Below are positions 17,379-26,240 of a stretch of 64,000 nucleotides of DNA, in pieces. How positions within the stretch are numbered: the stretch's first letter is position 1; the number at the start of each line of letters is the position of its first letter. The DNA comes from Flavobacteriia bacterium (GTDB lineage: Bacteria > Bacteroidota > Bacteroidia > Flavobacteriales_D > Crocinitomicaceae). Where the stretch lies: the NCBI GenBank assembly GCA_947450325.1, contig CANFUT010000002.1:124001-188000 (forward strand), in the 5' to 3' direction. The position numbers were made by a program, and so were the translations under genes. The notes beneath the pieces were generated by a model. It had not been told where the DNA came from and searched no databases. It worked only from the letters and a program-made list of their open reading frames with translations.

Positions 17379-18839
17379 TTGGAACTTCTTATAATACCTA
17401 GTTTATTTGCGCTTGCGGCGCTAGTGATTCCACGAAATTTCATGCGATACTTCGGTTTAGCTGGTGGAGTTACTTCGGCAGTGGTTGCTATTGTACATGC
17501 TGTATATTATGCACCGACTACGAAATACGTTTCTTTATTTGATCCAAATTGGACTTCAACTTTCGGGTTGAGCTACAAAATGGGTTACGATGGAATCAGT
17601 TTAATCATGGTGGTTTTGACCAATGTCATCACGCTTTTGATTCTCTTGAGTAATTTCAACAAAGAATTGGCTTCCAATAAAATGTTTACCGCCATGGTTT
17701 TTTTCATGCAAGTAGCATTATTGGGTGTTTTTACTTCGATGGACGGATTGTTGTTCTACATTTTCTGGGAAATAACTTTGATTCCAGTGTTCTTAATCGC
17801 TTTGTGGTTTGGAGCTCCTGGAAGAAAACAAGCATTGATCAAATTCTTTATCTACACTTTCGTTGGATCATTAGCGATGTTATTGGCTTTGATGGCAATC
17901 AAAACTGGAATTTGCGGAAATCTACCAGCTGCAAGTTTTGCGGTTGAAGATTTAATGGCAGTTCAATTGTCAGCTTGCTCAGCATGTTGGATTTTCGGAG
18001 GTTTCTTATTCGCTTTTGCAGTGAAAATTCCTTTGTTTCCTTTCCACACATGGCAACCTGATACTTACACCAATTCTCCGATGGCTGGTACCATGTTGCT
18101 TTCAGCATTGATGTTGAAAATGGCGTTATACGGGATGATTCGTTGGATGATTCCTTTGGCTCCTGAATCTTTAGAATCTTATAAATTACCAATCATCATT
18201 TTGGGAACAATTGGCGTAGTTTACGCAGCGATTTTGGCAATCAAGCAAAACGATATCAAACGAACTTTTGCTTTTGCATCTATTTCACACGTTGGATTGA
18301 TTGCTGCAGGAATTGTTTTGTTGAATGTAGATTCAACCATGGGAGTTTTTGTTCAGATGATCAACCACAGTTTGGTTGCAGTTGGACTTTTCTTAGCAGT
18401 GGATATCATTGAAAGCAGAACAGGAATTAGAAACATGAGCGAATTGGGTGGAATTGCGAAGCAAGCACCGAAATTTGCTTTCTGGTTTGGAGTGGTTGCT
18501 TTGGCATCGATTTCAGTTCCATTGACAAGTGGTTTCATTGGTGAGTTTTTATTGGTTCGTGGTGTTTATTCTTACAATTGGATTATCGGTTTAGTGATTG
18601 GTTCAACGTTGGTTTACGGTGCAGTTTACACCTTGCGTGCTTACCAACTTTCAATGTACGGTCCTTCAAAGAATTTCAATTTCCCAGATTTAACATGGAA
18701 TGAATGGTTGGTATTTTTCATTCTGATGGTTTTAATTGTGATTTTGGGTGTATATCCGCAATTGGTGATTGATTTTGTTCAACCAAGCGTTACACGATTA
18801 TTCGAAAATATTCATTCTTCAAAAATTTTAGTTCAATAA
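17379..18839 (+). CDS. nuoM: NADH-quinone oxidoreductase subunit M
   Basis: This 486-residue antiporter-like proton-pumping subunit has about 14 helices. Landmarks are FYIFWEITLIPVFLIALWFG with the channel Glu, KIPLFPFHTWQPDTYTNSP, and IKQNDIKRTFAFASISHVGL. The start appears to be TTG at 17379, giving MELLIIPSLF; no ATG or GTG exists between the nuoL stop and the first helix, so the non-ATG start is well supported. It lies 5 bases after nuoL and one base before nuoN. Confidence 0.94.
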   Translation: MELLIIPSLFALAALVIPRNFMRYFGLAGGVTSAVVAIVHAVYYAPTTKYVSLFDPNWTSTFGLSYKMGYDGISLIMVVLTNVITLLILLSNFNKELASNKMFTAMVFFMQVALLGVFTSMDGLLFYIFWEITLIPVFLIALWFGAPGRKQALIKFFIYTFVGSLAMLLALMAIKTGICGNLPAASFAVEDLMAVQLSACSACWIFGGFLFAFAVKIPLFPFHTWQPDTYTNSPMAGTMLLSALMLKMALYGMIRWMIPLAPESLESYKLPIIILGTIGVVYAAILAIKQNDIKRTFAFASISHVGLIAAGIVLLNVDSTMGVFVQMINHSLVAVGLFLAVDIIESRTGIRNMSELGGIAKQAPKFAFWFGVVALASISVPLTSGFIGEFLLVRGVYSYNWIIGLVIGSTLVYGAVYTLRAYQLSMYGPSKNFNFPDLTWNEWLVFFILMVLIVILGVYPQLVIDFVQPSVTRLFENIHSSKILVQ

Positions 18840-18840
18840 T

Positions 18841-20208
18841 ATGGTAGCTCTAATTGTAATATTCATCAGCGGTTTACTTTCACTTTTCTTGGCTTTTGCA
18901 AAAAAACCATGGTTAGTTTTGTTAACTGCTTCAGCTGGATTGATTGCTGGTGGAATTTCACTTTTCACTCAGTTTTATTATCAGTACGATTTCATTCACT
19001 ATGAAGGACTAAAATTTGATGGTTTTGCCGTTGCATTTGGTTTAATTGCGATTCTATTCACTTTACTGGTTGTTTTAACTGGTTACAGTTCTTTCAAAGA
19101 TAAACCACAGCATACAGGTGATTATATCGCCTTATTGTTGTTTTCATTGACTGGTGCATTGTGTATGTTATCATTTACAGACATGTTCATGTTCTTTTTA
19201 GGATTAGAAATTCTTTCGATTCCAATTTACGTAATGGCTGGAAGTAACAAAGACGATGTGCGTTCTTCAGAAGCTTCTTTGAAATATTTCATGACAGGTG
19301 CTTTCGCGACAGGTGTTTTATTGTTCGGAATCGCTTGGATTTACGGAGGAACAGCTTCTTTCAAATTGGATGAAATCACCGCGTTTATTTACAATGCAGA
19401 AGGAACACATTCTTCTTTGATTTACATCGGTTTATTGATGATTTTGAGTGCTTTCTTGTTCAAAGTTGGTGCAGCGCCTTTCCATTTTTGGAGTCCTGAT
19501 GTGTATGACGGAAGTCCGCACATTGTAACAGGTTTCATGGCAGCGGTAGTGAAATTAGGAGCATTTGGTGCATTCATGAAAATTTTCTCTGTAACATTTG
19601 CAGGTTTACACGATTTTTGGGCGCCAGCGTTGTCTGTACTTGCAATTTTGACCATGTTCGTAGGTAACTTGTCAGCGTTGAAACAAATTCGTTTCAAAAG
19701 ATTATTGGCTTATTCAAGTATCACGCATGTAGGTTATGCTTTGTTGACAATCATCGTTCAAAGTCCTGACAGTGCATTCAATCTTTGGGCTTACATTTTC
19801 TCTTATGGTTTTTCAACGATTGGTTTGATTACAGTGGCGATCATCATTCACGATGAAGAAGACAGAATCGAGGCATTTAGAGGATTGGTGAGAAGAAATC
19901 CATTTACAGGATTTGTGGCTATTTTAGGTTTATTGTCTTTAGCTGGTGTTCCGCCATTGATGGGATTCTTTGGAAAATTCTTGGTTTTCTCAGAAGCAAT
20001 TACACAATATCCATGGTTGGTTGCAATTGCGATTATCAATTCTGGAATCGGTATTTTCTATTATTTGAGAATGGTCATTTTAGTGCTTCAAAAAGAAGAT
20101 GATGACAAGCCAAAAACACCAAGACATAAAGTGCCAGTTTTGCAAATGATCGTTTTAGCGATTTGCGCGTTGGCTTTGTTGTTTGGAGGAAATATGTTGA
20201 TTTTCTGA
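18841..20208 (+). CDS. nuoN: NADH-quinone oxidoreductase subunit N
   Basis: This 455-residue antiporter-like subunit is the last gene of the operon. Conserved parts include FFLGLEILSIPIYVMAG (channel Glu), SSEASLKYFMTGAFATGVLL, FKVGAAPFHFWSPDVYDGSP and KQIRFKRLLAYSSITHVGY. The length is normal for NuoN. A strong hairpin and T-run begin about 20 bases after its stop, so the whole nuoA-N unit probably ends here. Confidence 0.96.
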   Translation: MVALIVIFISGLLSLFLAFAKKPWLVLLTASAGLIAGGISLFTQFYYQYDFIHYEGLKFDGFAVAFGLIAILFTLLVVLTGYSSFKDKPQHTGDYIALLLFSLTGALCMLSFTDMFMFFLGLEILSIPIYVMAGSNKDDVRSSEASLKYFMTGAFATGVLLFGIAWIYGGTASFKLDEITAFIYNAEGTHSSLIYIGLLMILSAFLFKVGAAPFHFWSPDVYDGSPHIVTGFMAAVVKLGAFGAFMKIFSVTFAGLHDFWAPALSVLAILTMFVGNLSALKQIRFKRLLAYSSITHVGYALLTIIVQSPDSAFNLWAYIFSYGFSTIGLITVAIIIHDEEDRIEAFRGLVRRNPFTGFVAILGLLSLAGVPPLMGFFGKFLVFSEAITQYPWLVAIAIINSGIGIFYYLRMVILVLQKEDDDKPKTPRHKVPVLQMIVLAICALALLFGGNMLIF

Positions 20209-20229
20209 GAAAAAGCAATTTAGATATTC

Positions 20230-20267
20230 AATCCACTTCAGAGAAATTTGAAGTGGATTTTTATTTT
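20230..20267 (+). terminator. Intrinsic terminator of the nuo operon
   Basis: AATCCACTTCA (20230-20240) pairs perfectly with TGAAGTGGATT (20249-20259), an 11-bp stem with an 8-base loop, followed by a T-rich tail (TTTTATTTTT). It stands 22 bases after the nuoN stop. Confidence 0.88.
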
Positions 20268-20314
20268 TAAGTATATTGAGGGGCTAGTCCTCTTTTAAAT
20301 GGATGTTTTTCAAC

Positions 20315-20322
20315 TAATTTTG
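20315..20322 (+). promoter_or_regulatory. Candidate -7 element of a small RNA
   Basis: TAATTTTG fits TAnnTTTG exactly and is followed about 70 bases later by an independent terminator, with no open reading frame between them. No good -33 TTG is visible, so this is tentative. Confidence 0.35.
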
Positions 20323-20327
20323 TAGCA

Positions 20328-20396
20328 TTAAATTGAAATTAATTTAGTGTTTGACAACACCAAACCCGCGTCATTAATTGATGCGGGTTTTTTATT
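20328..20396 (+). ncRNA. Candidate small RNA between nuoN and a convergent gene
   Basis: The predicted transcript of about 65-70 nt begins just after a -7-like element and contains two hairpins. The first is GTGTT-TGAC-AACAC (20347-20360). The second is AAACCCGC (20362-20369) paired with GCGGGTTT (20383-20390), extended inward by a G-U and two more pairs around a 7-base loop, then a run of T. The second hairpin is a good intrinsic terminator on the plus strand. The nuo operon already has its own terminator 100 bases upstream, so this one needs another transcript. It could also simply act as a backup nuo terminator. The 3' end overlaps the end of the convergent gene. No match to a known RNA family is claimed. 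Confidence 0.35.
20362..20396 (+). terminator. Intrinsic terminator downstream of nuoN
   Basis: The 8-bp perfect GC-rich stem AAACCCGC/GCGGGTTT is extended by three inner pairs, with a 7-base loop and a following T6-A-T3 tail. The T-run lies on the plus strand only, so it ends plus-strand transcription and is not a terminator for the convergent minus-strand gene. Confidence 0.8.
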
Positions 20397-20727
20397 TGTT
20401 TTCTTTTTCTTTTTGAGCTTCTAGTTGATTCGCTACATGAACCCTGTAAGCTATCAAAATTGGGAATGCGACTAACATCAAAAACACCAAAAAATATCCC
20501 ATTGGCAATAATCTAAACCCAACAACATCTTTCAAATCTTCAGGACTTGTGCCAATACCAATGAAATAAGACAAACTCATTTTGGCTTCCTCTGAAAATA
20601 CAATTCCATTCACTTTGAATGTGTATTCACCGTCAAAAATATTAATAGGAACTAGAAAGAAAATGGCAGAAAGCCCAATCATCGCCATAAAAAACACAAC
20701 CACCGGTTTGCGCAAAAAACTACCCAT
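20392..20727 (-). CDS. Small two-helix membrane protein, unknown function
   Basis: This 111-residue protein is one I do not recognise. It has two strongly hydrophobic segments, about residues 9-28 (VVVFFMAMIGLSAIFFLVPI) and 74-93 (GYFLVFLMLVAFPILIAYRV). Between them lies a soluble stretch of about 45 residues containing FDGEYTFKVNGIVFSEEAK, likely exposed on one side of the membrane. The C-terminus is short and charged (EAQKEKENK). It stands alone, convergent with the nuo operon. The hydrophobic pattern and normal codon use support a real gene, but the function is unknown. Confidence 0.72.
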   Translation of the reverse strand: MGSFLRKPVVVFFMAMIGLSAIFFLVPINIFDGEYTFKVNGIVFSEEAKMSLSYFIGIGTSPEDLKDVVGFRLLPMGYFLVFLMLVAFPILIAYRVHVANQLEAQKEKENK

Positions 20728-20935
20728 TTGTTTTAGAGTTTAAATTCATTTTCAAAGGTGAGAATTTTAAAGGAAAAACGAATGATTTAATTCAGCTGTT
20801 TTTTAAAATCGTTTTTTTGTCCGACTTAATGGTTTGATTAAGAATTTGATTCATTTTAAAATGGGATTCTTAATAAATCAGCGTTGATAAGTAAAGGTTC
20901 ACCGTAATTTTTCATTCTTTCTGCGTTGTACCTTT

Positions 20936-23608
20936 ATGTCGATGAAAAGATTTTTGTGGAAATTTACCAAATGGTTTTTCGGAATCATCGTTGGGCTTTG
21001 CCTTACAATTTCCTTGTTGCTTTATATTTTCAAAGACGACATCATCAATTATGTAGTTGGAGAAGTCAACAAAAACCTCAACGCAAAAGTCACCGTTTCT
21101 AAAATCGATTTGACATTTTGGGCAACGTTCCCCAATGTTTCGCTCGATTTTAATGATGTTTTCATCCAAGACGCTTTGCCAAATGCAACGAAGAGCGACA
21201 CACTGTTGTATTCAGATTTAATTCGTCTAAAATTCAATCCCATCGATTTATGGAATGAAAAATATGATGTCAAACGGGCAGAAATTCATCCAGGAACGAT
21301 TCAGTTGAAAATTGATTCAACGGGAAAAGTAAATTACGATATTCTCAAAAAAAGTAAATCTTCAGCCAAATCTAAATTCAAACTGAAATTAAAAGAAGTT
21401 CAATTCGATCAAATTAAATTCGCCTATTCAAATCAAGCAACAGGTCAGTTTTATAAAACAAAGGTCAATGAATTGAATCTTTCTGGAGAATTTACCGAAA
21501 AACAATTTACACTCAATGCCAAAAGCGATTTGTTTATCAATTCGTTGAAAAGTGAAAGCGTCGCCTTGTTAACCAATAAACCAGTTGAATTTGACTTGCA
21601 AATTAAAGTCAATCAAGAGGAAAATACTTTTGAACTTCCAAATACCGTATTGTTCATTTCCAAATTGCCGTTTCAGGTAACCGGTTTCGTCAATCCTGAA
21701 GAAATCAAATTTGATATTTCTGCTAAAAAATTGAGACTGGAGGAAGTGGCTTCAAAATTATCTAATAAACTAGATCAAATTAATTCTTTCGAAGGGCAAG
21801 GATTTTTCAATTTTGACATGAAAATCGCCGGAAAAAACGATAAAAATGTCGCGCCTAATGTGATTTGTAATTTTGATGTACAAAATGGTTCATTGCGCGA
21901 ACCAACGCAAAAGTTACGATTCACTGGAATCAATCTGAAAGGCAAATATTCCAATGAAGCAGGTAAAAATGCAGAATTTTTAAAATTGTGGAATTTGAAA
22001 TTCAATACCAGCTCCGGACCTTTTCAAGGAGAATTTTTACTGACCAATTTTGCATTGCCACATTATGAAGGAAAGGCCAAAGGAAATGTTGATCTGGCCA
22101 GTATTCACGGACTTTTTCATTTGCCACAAATTGATCAAATTACTGGAAATTTAGATATCAATAGTCAATTTGACATTCAAACCCTAGAAGATGAATCTGG
22201 ACAAAAAGAACTGGATTTTGTTAAGTGTTCAGCGTCGCTAAATCTGCAAAATATCAATGCGAGCGTAATTAACGATACCAGAACTTTCAAATCTTTGAAT
22301 GGTTTTGTGGGCATTGAAGGCGATGAAGCAGCAGTGCAAGACGTCCGTGTCAAAATTGGACAATCTGATTTTAAACTGAATGGAATTTTCCAAGAAATCG
22401 CGCCTTTTATTGAAAAGAAAGGAAAATTGATAGCGAATGTTGATTTACAAAGCAATTTCATTGATGTTGAAGATTTGAGTTCAAAACACATTCAAAAGGG
22501 AGTGACCATCGAGCCAGAAAGGGATTTCGTTTTGCCAAATAATGTGGATGGAACCGTTTTGTTGAATATCGGACAATTGAAATACGAAAAACACCATTTC
22601 AATCAGTTGAAAAGCAACTTGACTGTAGAGGAAAGAAAGTTGACATTCAGAGAATTGACTTTACAAAATGCTGGAGCAACAGTAGATGGAAATTTAGTCA
22701 TAGAAGAAAAGTCGCCTGAATATTTGGTGTTACAATCTGTTGTTGAATCCAATAATATTTATTTCAAACCGCTATTTCAAGAATGGAATAATTTTGACCA
22801 AGAAGTCATCACTGAAAATAACATTTCGGGCAAGGCACACATCAATTTGCAATTTCAGGCACCTTTTGATTTGCGCTCGGGAATTATCAAAAATGCGATT
22901 ATCGCCAAGGCACATATTTCGATTACAGACGGCGCGCTGAAGTCTGTTTCTACTTTCAAATCTATTACCGAAAGTTTGAAAACTTCTCCAGTGCGGTTTT
23001 TGCTTAAGAAAAGAAACATCAACGATTTCGAGAAGAAATTGCTCGATTTGAGATTTCAAACCTTGGAAAATACCATCGTAATTCAAAATGGAAAACTCGA
23101 AATACCGCTGATGGAAATCAAGTCCAACGCTTTGGACATTGAAACATTTGGTTGGCATACATTTGACAATCAGATTGATTACCATTTTGCGTTCCGTTTC
23201 AGAGATTTGATGACCGCTGAGAGAGAGACTGAATTTGGAATCATCGAAGACGACGGCACAGGATTGATGATTTTCATGCGCATGCACGGTACCACGGATA
23301 AACCAATTATCGAGTGGGACGAAAAAGCCAAGAAAGAGCAAGCCAAAGAAAATAGAGAAGCTGCCAAGATGGAAGCACTTTCTATTTTGAAAACGGAGTT
23401 TGGATTCAGGAAAAACGACACGACGATTGGTATTTATCAACCTATCAAAAAACCAACTGAAGAATTGCGCATTGAATTCAATAACACCAAAGAAACTCCA
23501 GCTCCTGAAGAACCCAAAGAGTCTGAACTCAAGAAAAAAATGCGAGAGAAAATCAACAAGCTCAAGGAATCGACGAAAGAAGAGGAAATTGAGTTTGAGG
23601 TGGATTGA
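20936..23608 (+). CDS. AsmA-family envelope protein
   Basis: This 890-residue protein has one N-terminal membrane anchor (about residues 12-30, FFGIIVGLCLTISLLLYIF) and a long beta-rich repeat region, the layout of AsmA/TamB/YhdP-like proteins, which are thought to form bridges for lipid transport between the inner and outer membranes. The N-terminal AsmA signature is seen in NKNLNAKVTVSKIDLTFWATFPNVSLDFNDVFI (quoted only in part below: AKVTVSKIDLTFWATFPNVS). The AsmA-like C-terminal region is around residues 590-770. A charged, Glu/Lys-rich tail follows residue 800. The start is the ATG at 20936; a second ATG two codons later is equally possible. A TACCTTTA element overlaps the first ATG, so transcripts may be nearly leaderless. 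It is a single gene. Confidence 0.82.
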   Translation: MSMKRFLWKFTKWFFGIIVGLCLTISLLLYIFKDDIINYVVGEVNKNLNAKVTVSKIDLTFWATFPNVSLDFNDVFIQDALPNATKSDTLLYSDLIRLKFNPIDLWNEKYDVKRAEIHPGTIQLKIDSTGKVNYDILKKSKSSAKSKFKLKLKEVQFDQIKFAYSNQATGQFYKTKVNELNLSGEFTEKQFTLNAKSDLFINSLKSESVALLTNKPVEFDLQIKVNQEENTFELPNTVLFISKLPFQVTGFVNPEEIKFDISAKKLRLEEVASKLSNKLDQINSFEGQGFFNFDMKIAGKNDKNVAPNVICNFDVQNGSLREPTQKLRFTGINLKGKYSNEAGKNAEFLKLWNLKFNTSSGPFQGEFLLTNFALPHYEGKAKGNVDLASIHGLFHLPQIDQITGNLDINSQFDIQTLEDESGQKELDFVKCSASLNLQNINASVINDTRTFKSLNGFVGIEGDEAAVQDVRVKIGQSDFKLNGIFQEIAPFIEKKGKLIANVDLQSNFIDVEDLSSKHIQKGVTIEPERDFVLPNNVDGTVLLNIGQLKYEKHHFNQLKSNLTVEERKLTFRELTLQNAGATVDGNLVIEEKSPEYLVLQSVVESNNIYFKPLFQEWNNFDQEVITENNISGKAHINLQFQAPFDLRSGIIKNAIIAKAHISITDGALKSVSTFKSITESLKTSPVRFLLKKRNINDFEKKLLDLRFQTLENTIVIQNGKLEIPLMEIKSNALDIETFGWHTFDNQIDYHFAFRFRDLMTAERETEFGIIEDDGTGLMIFMRMHGTTDKPIIEWDEKAKKEQAKENREAAKMEALSILKTEFGFRKNDTTIGIYQPIKKPTEELRIEFNNTKETPAPEEPKESELKKKMREKINKLKESTKEEEIEFEVD

Positions 23609-23959
23609 GATCGACGTTTCAGATAAGTTGATTTTCAATTTCCTCTTTTTCGGATCCAATAATATACCTTCTACAAAATCATTTTCCGTCATATAATTTG
23701 TTAAATCAAACCAAAACTCTTTTCCTGTCTGAAGCTGATTCATAATTACCGAGATTTTTATTCGATTTAGGAAATATCATACAAATGAATTTTTTTCAGA
23801 ATGGCGATTCTTGCTCTAGCACCGTTGAAAAAAAGAGATTAATTTCAGTTCATTGTAAATGACCTATTTCCTTTACTTATGCTTTCGACCAAGCGCGTTA
23901 TTTATAATTTGAGACTGTAAATCTCTTTAAAAAAATTCAAAATAATATAAAATTTAGCT

Positions 23960-23967
23960 TACCTTTG
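23960..23967 (+). promoter_or_regulatory. Candidate -7 element for imuA-imuB-dnaE2
   Basis: TACCTTTG matches TAnnTTTG, 40 bases before the imuA ATG, and overlaps the 17-base palindrome at its right end. Confidence 0.5.
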
Positions 23968-23982
23968 ATTAATAATTAATCA
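23966..23982. promoter_or_regulatory. 17-nt palindrome, candidate repressor operator of the imu operon
   Basis: TGATTAAT-A-ATTAATCA is a perfect 8-1-8 inverted repeat starting inside the -7 element and covering the expected transcription start. This position suits a repressor. In other bacteria imuA-imuB-dnaE2 cassettes are usually SOS-induced and LexA-controlled, so an SOS repressor is the obvious candidate, but the sequence is AT-rich and does not match LexA boxes I know. The binding protein is unknown. Confidence 0.45.
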
Positions 23983-24007
23983 TTTATTGACGTTATTTTA
24001 ATCAAAA

Positions 24008-24745
24008 ATGAATCAACCATCGAAGCAAGACATTGTACAACAGTTGCGTACACGCATTTTGGCGATGCAGGGAATCAATAAGCCCGGCAACGACCACTGT
24101 TCAATTGGTCTCGGTGATATTGAAAAAGCATTTCCTGAAGGTATTTTTCCAAAGAATGCAATCCATGAATTTACAAGCCATGAACCCGAATCAGCAGCTG
24201 CCACCAGTGGATTTCTATCCTGCTTATTGCATAGCTTGATGAATCGAAAGGGGTTTTGTTTGTGGGTAAGTTCACGTCGCATGATATTTCCACCAGCATT
24301 GAAGTTGCTCGGAATCAATCCTGAGTGCGTAATCTTTGTAGATCTTCAAAATGATAAAGATGTATTGTGGGTGGTTGAAGAAGGTTTGAGATGTAGTGCT
24401 TTGGTCGCTGTTGTAGGCGAATTAAAAGAATTGACCTTCGCACAATCTAGACGACTGCAACTTACCATTGAAGAAAGCAATGTAACAGGTTTCATTCATC
24501 GTGTTTTACCCAAAAGTGAAAACACAACAGCCTGCGCTGCCCGTTGGAAAATCAGTCCATTGTCTGGTATCATTGAACCGGGATTACCTGGAATCGGGTT
24601 TCCAAGATGGCGTGTCGAATTGGCAAAGGTCAAAAACGGTCGTCCTGGAACCTGGGAGTTGGGATGGACACCAACTGGCTTTGAACATTTTTCTAAAACA
24701 TCGTCCAAAACGGACAATACAGAAGGAGCAGCACAATATGCGTAA
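24008..24745 (+). CDS. imuA: ImuA-like translesion mutagenesis accessory protein
   Basis: This 245-residue protein is related to RecA/SulA-like ImuA, the accessory factor of the ImuA-ImuB-DnaE2 mutasome. The family layout is visible: LGDIEKAFPEGIFPKNAIHEF, then LWVSSRRMIFPPALKLLGIN and RRLQLTIEESNVTGFI, followed by RWKISPLSG and PRWRVELAKVKNGRPG. The position of the RecA Walker A loop reads HEPESAAATSGF, without the GKT lysine, so ATP binding of the usual kind is doubtful; this degeneracy is common in ImuA. It is the first gene of a three-gene operon and overlaps imuB by 8 bases. Confidence 0.85.
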   Translation: MNQPSKQDIVQQLRTRILAMQGINKPGNDHCSIGLGDIEKAFPEGIFPKNAIHEFTSHEPESAAATSGFLSCLLHSLMNRKGFCLWVSSRRMIFPPALKLLGINPECVIFVDLQNDKDVLWVVEEGLRCSALVAVVGELKELTFAQSRRLQLTIEESNVTGFIHRVLPKSENTTACAARWKISPLSGIIEPGLPGIGFPRWRVELAKVKNGRPGTWELGWTPTGFEHFSKTSSKTDNTEGAAQYA

Positions 24746-26237
24746 GCGGTTTGTATCTATATGGTTTCCTTTTCTCGTCACCGATTGGATGGCACGGCGG
24801 GACGCTAAGTTGAAAAACGAGCCGTTTATCCTTTATGCTCCCGAACGCGGGCGTATGGTAATTAAAGCTTCAAGTAAATCCGCTCACTCAAAAGGAATCT
24901 TTCCGGGAATGGTGGTTGCGGATTGTCGTGCTATCTTTCCAGATATAACCGTGATGGAATATCCGGCAGGAAAAGCTGAACAGTTGTTGGAAGCGTTGGC
25001 ACTTTGGTGCGTTCGTTTTACGCCCATATCGGCTACGGATCTTCCTGATGGAATTGTACTTGATTGTAGCGGTTGCACCCATCTTTGGCAAGGTGACGAA
25101 TCCTATATAGCACACATTCTCAAACGACTCGAAAATTTCGGATACCACGTTCGTGCAGCTATGGCTGATACCGTAGCATCAGCTTGGGCTGTTTCACGCT
25201 ATGGTAAAAATCAAACAATTATACCTACTGGAGAACAGTTGTCTGCATTGCTCGACCTTCCAGCGGCCGCCTTGCGCTTGGAATATACAATTACAGAAAA
25301 GTTGGAGAAATTGGGCTTAAATAAGATTGGTCAGTTTGCAAATCTTCCGCGAACAGCATTACGGAAACGATTTGGTATTGAATTACTTAAAAGGCTCGAT
25401 CAAGTTTCAGGTTTTGAAATGGAATTCGTGCAACCAGTTCAGCCACCGAAGCAATACTTAGAACGTTTGACCTGCCTAGAACCTATCTCCACAGCAAAGG
25501 GAATTGAAATCGGTCTTGAACGTTTGCTGAATACATTGTGCGAACGCCTAGCTTCCGAAGGAAAAGGATTGAGAATCGCAACATTGCGTTGTCACCGTAT
25601 AGACGGCGATGAACAAGAAATAAGGGTAGGAACAAATCTTCCCTCTCGCAGTGCAAGGCACTTGATGAAATTGTTTGAGCTAAAAACAAGTCAGTTACAA
25701 CCAGATCTTGGATTCGAACTTTTTGAATTGGAAGCAAATGCTGTGGAACCGCTTGCATTCGATCAAACCGCCATGTGGGTAGAAACGAACACTGCTGATA
25801 CGAGCGCCGTAGCAGAATTGCTAGACAAGATTGTCAGTAAGCGCGGAATAAAAGTGATTCATCGTTACCTTCCAGCTGAACACTATTGGCCTGAACGTTC
25901 TTATGAGTTGGCATCTTCCATAAACGCAAAAAAAGAAATTGAATGGCGTATAGATCAGCCGCGCCCCATTCATTTGTTGCCGATTCCCCACGTAATAGAG
26001 GTTACAGTTCCCTTGCCGGATTATCCGCCCATGTTGTTTTTTTACAAAGGACAACGTCACCAGATAAAAAAAGCAGACGGACCAGAACGCGTTGAACAAG
26101 AATGGTGGTTGCAACAAGGAGAATTCCGCGATTATTATTGCGTGGAAGATGAAGAGGGAAAACGGTATTGGTTGTTCCGTTCAGGTCACATTGATGGGGG
26201 GAATTCCCGCTGGTATATTCACGGTTTTTTTGCATGA
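24738..26237 (+). CDS. imuB: ImuB, Y-family polymerase-like protein
   Basis: This 499-residue DinB/Y-family homologue starts at the ATG at 24738, preceded by an unusually good AAGGAG 15 bases upstream; the frame is open further upstream but only as an overlap with imuA. ImuB proteins are thought to be inactive polymerases that bridge DnaE2 and the sliding clamp. The first catalytic position, normally a DxDxFFA-type motif, reads VSIWFPFLVTDW, and the second (normally SxDE) reads LPDGIVLDCSG, so the acidic catalytic residues appear missing, as expected for ImuB. The helix-hairpin-helix-like part (LEKLGLNKIGQFANLPRTAL) lies near residue 195. The stop is 3 bases before dnaE2. Confidence 0.88.
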   Translation: MRKRFVSIWFPFLVTDWMARRDAKLKNEPFILYAPERGRMVIKASSKSAHSKGIFPGMVVADCRAIFPDITVMEYPAGKAEQLLEALALWCVRFTPISATDLPDGIVLDCSGCTHLWQGDESYIAHILKRLENFGYHVRAAMADTVASAWAVSRYGKNQTIIPTGEQLSALLDLPAAALRLEYTITEKLEKLGLNKIGQFANLPRTALRKRFGIELLKRLDQVSGFEMEFVQPVQPPKQYLERLTCLEPISTAKGIEIGLERLLNTLCERLASEGKGLRIATLRCHRIDGDEQEIRVGTNLPSRSARHLMKLFELKTSQLQPDLGFELFELEANAVEPLAFDQTAMWVETNTADTSAVAELLDKIVSKRGIKVIHRYLPAEHYWPERSYELASSINAKKEIEWRIDQPRPIHLLPIPHVIEVTVPLPDYPPMLFFYKGQRHQIKKADGPERVEQEWWLQQGEFRDYYCVEDEEGKRYWLFRSGHIDGGNSRWYIHGFFA

Positions 26238-26240
26238 AGT

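Larger units (their letters stand above)
23609..24007. other. Intergenic region upstream of the imu cassette
   Basis: These 399 bases hold no convincing complete gene. On the minus strand, from an ATG at 23743, about 40 codons read like ordinary protein (MNQLQTGKEFWFDLTNYM and onward) before the frame runs antisense into the AsmA gene, so it may be a gene remnant. The last 50 bases carry the imuA promoter and a palindrome. Otherwise the stretch is AT-rich with nothing recognisable. Confidence 0.5.

Noticed and set aside
22772-23619. Long minus-strand open frame antisense to the AsmA-like gene
   Set aside because: It lies fully inside a well-supported plus-strand gene, and its composition there (Phe, Leu, Ser-rich) is that of an antisense shadow.
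24501-24737. Upstream extension of imuB into imuA
   Set aside because: The Y-family N-terminus and a good Shine-Dalgarno are at 24738; the rest is an out-of-frame reading of imuA.
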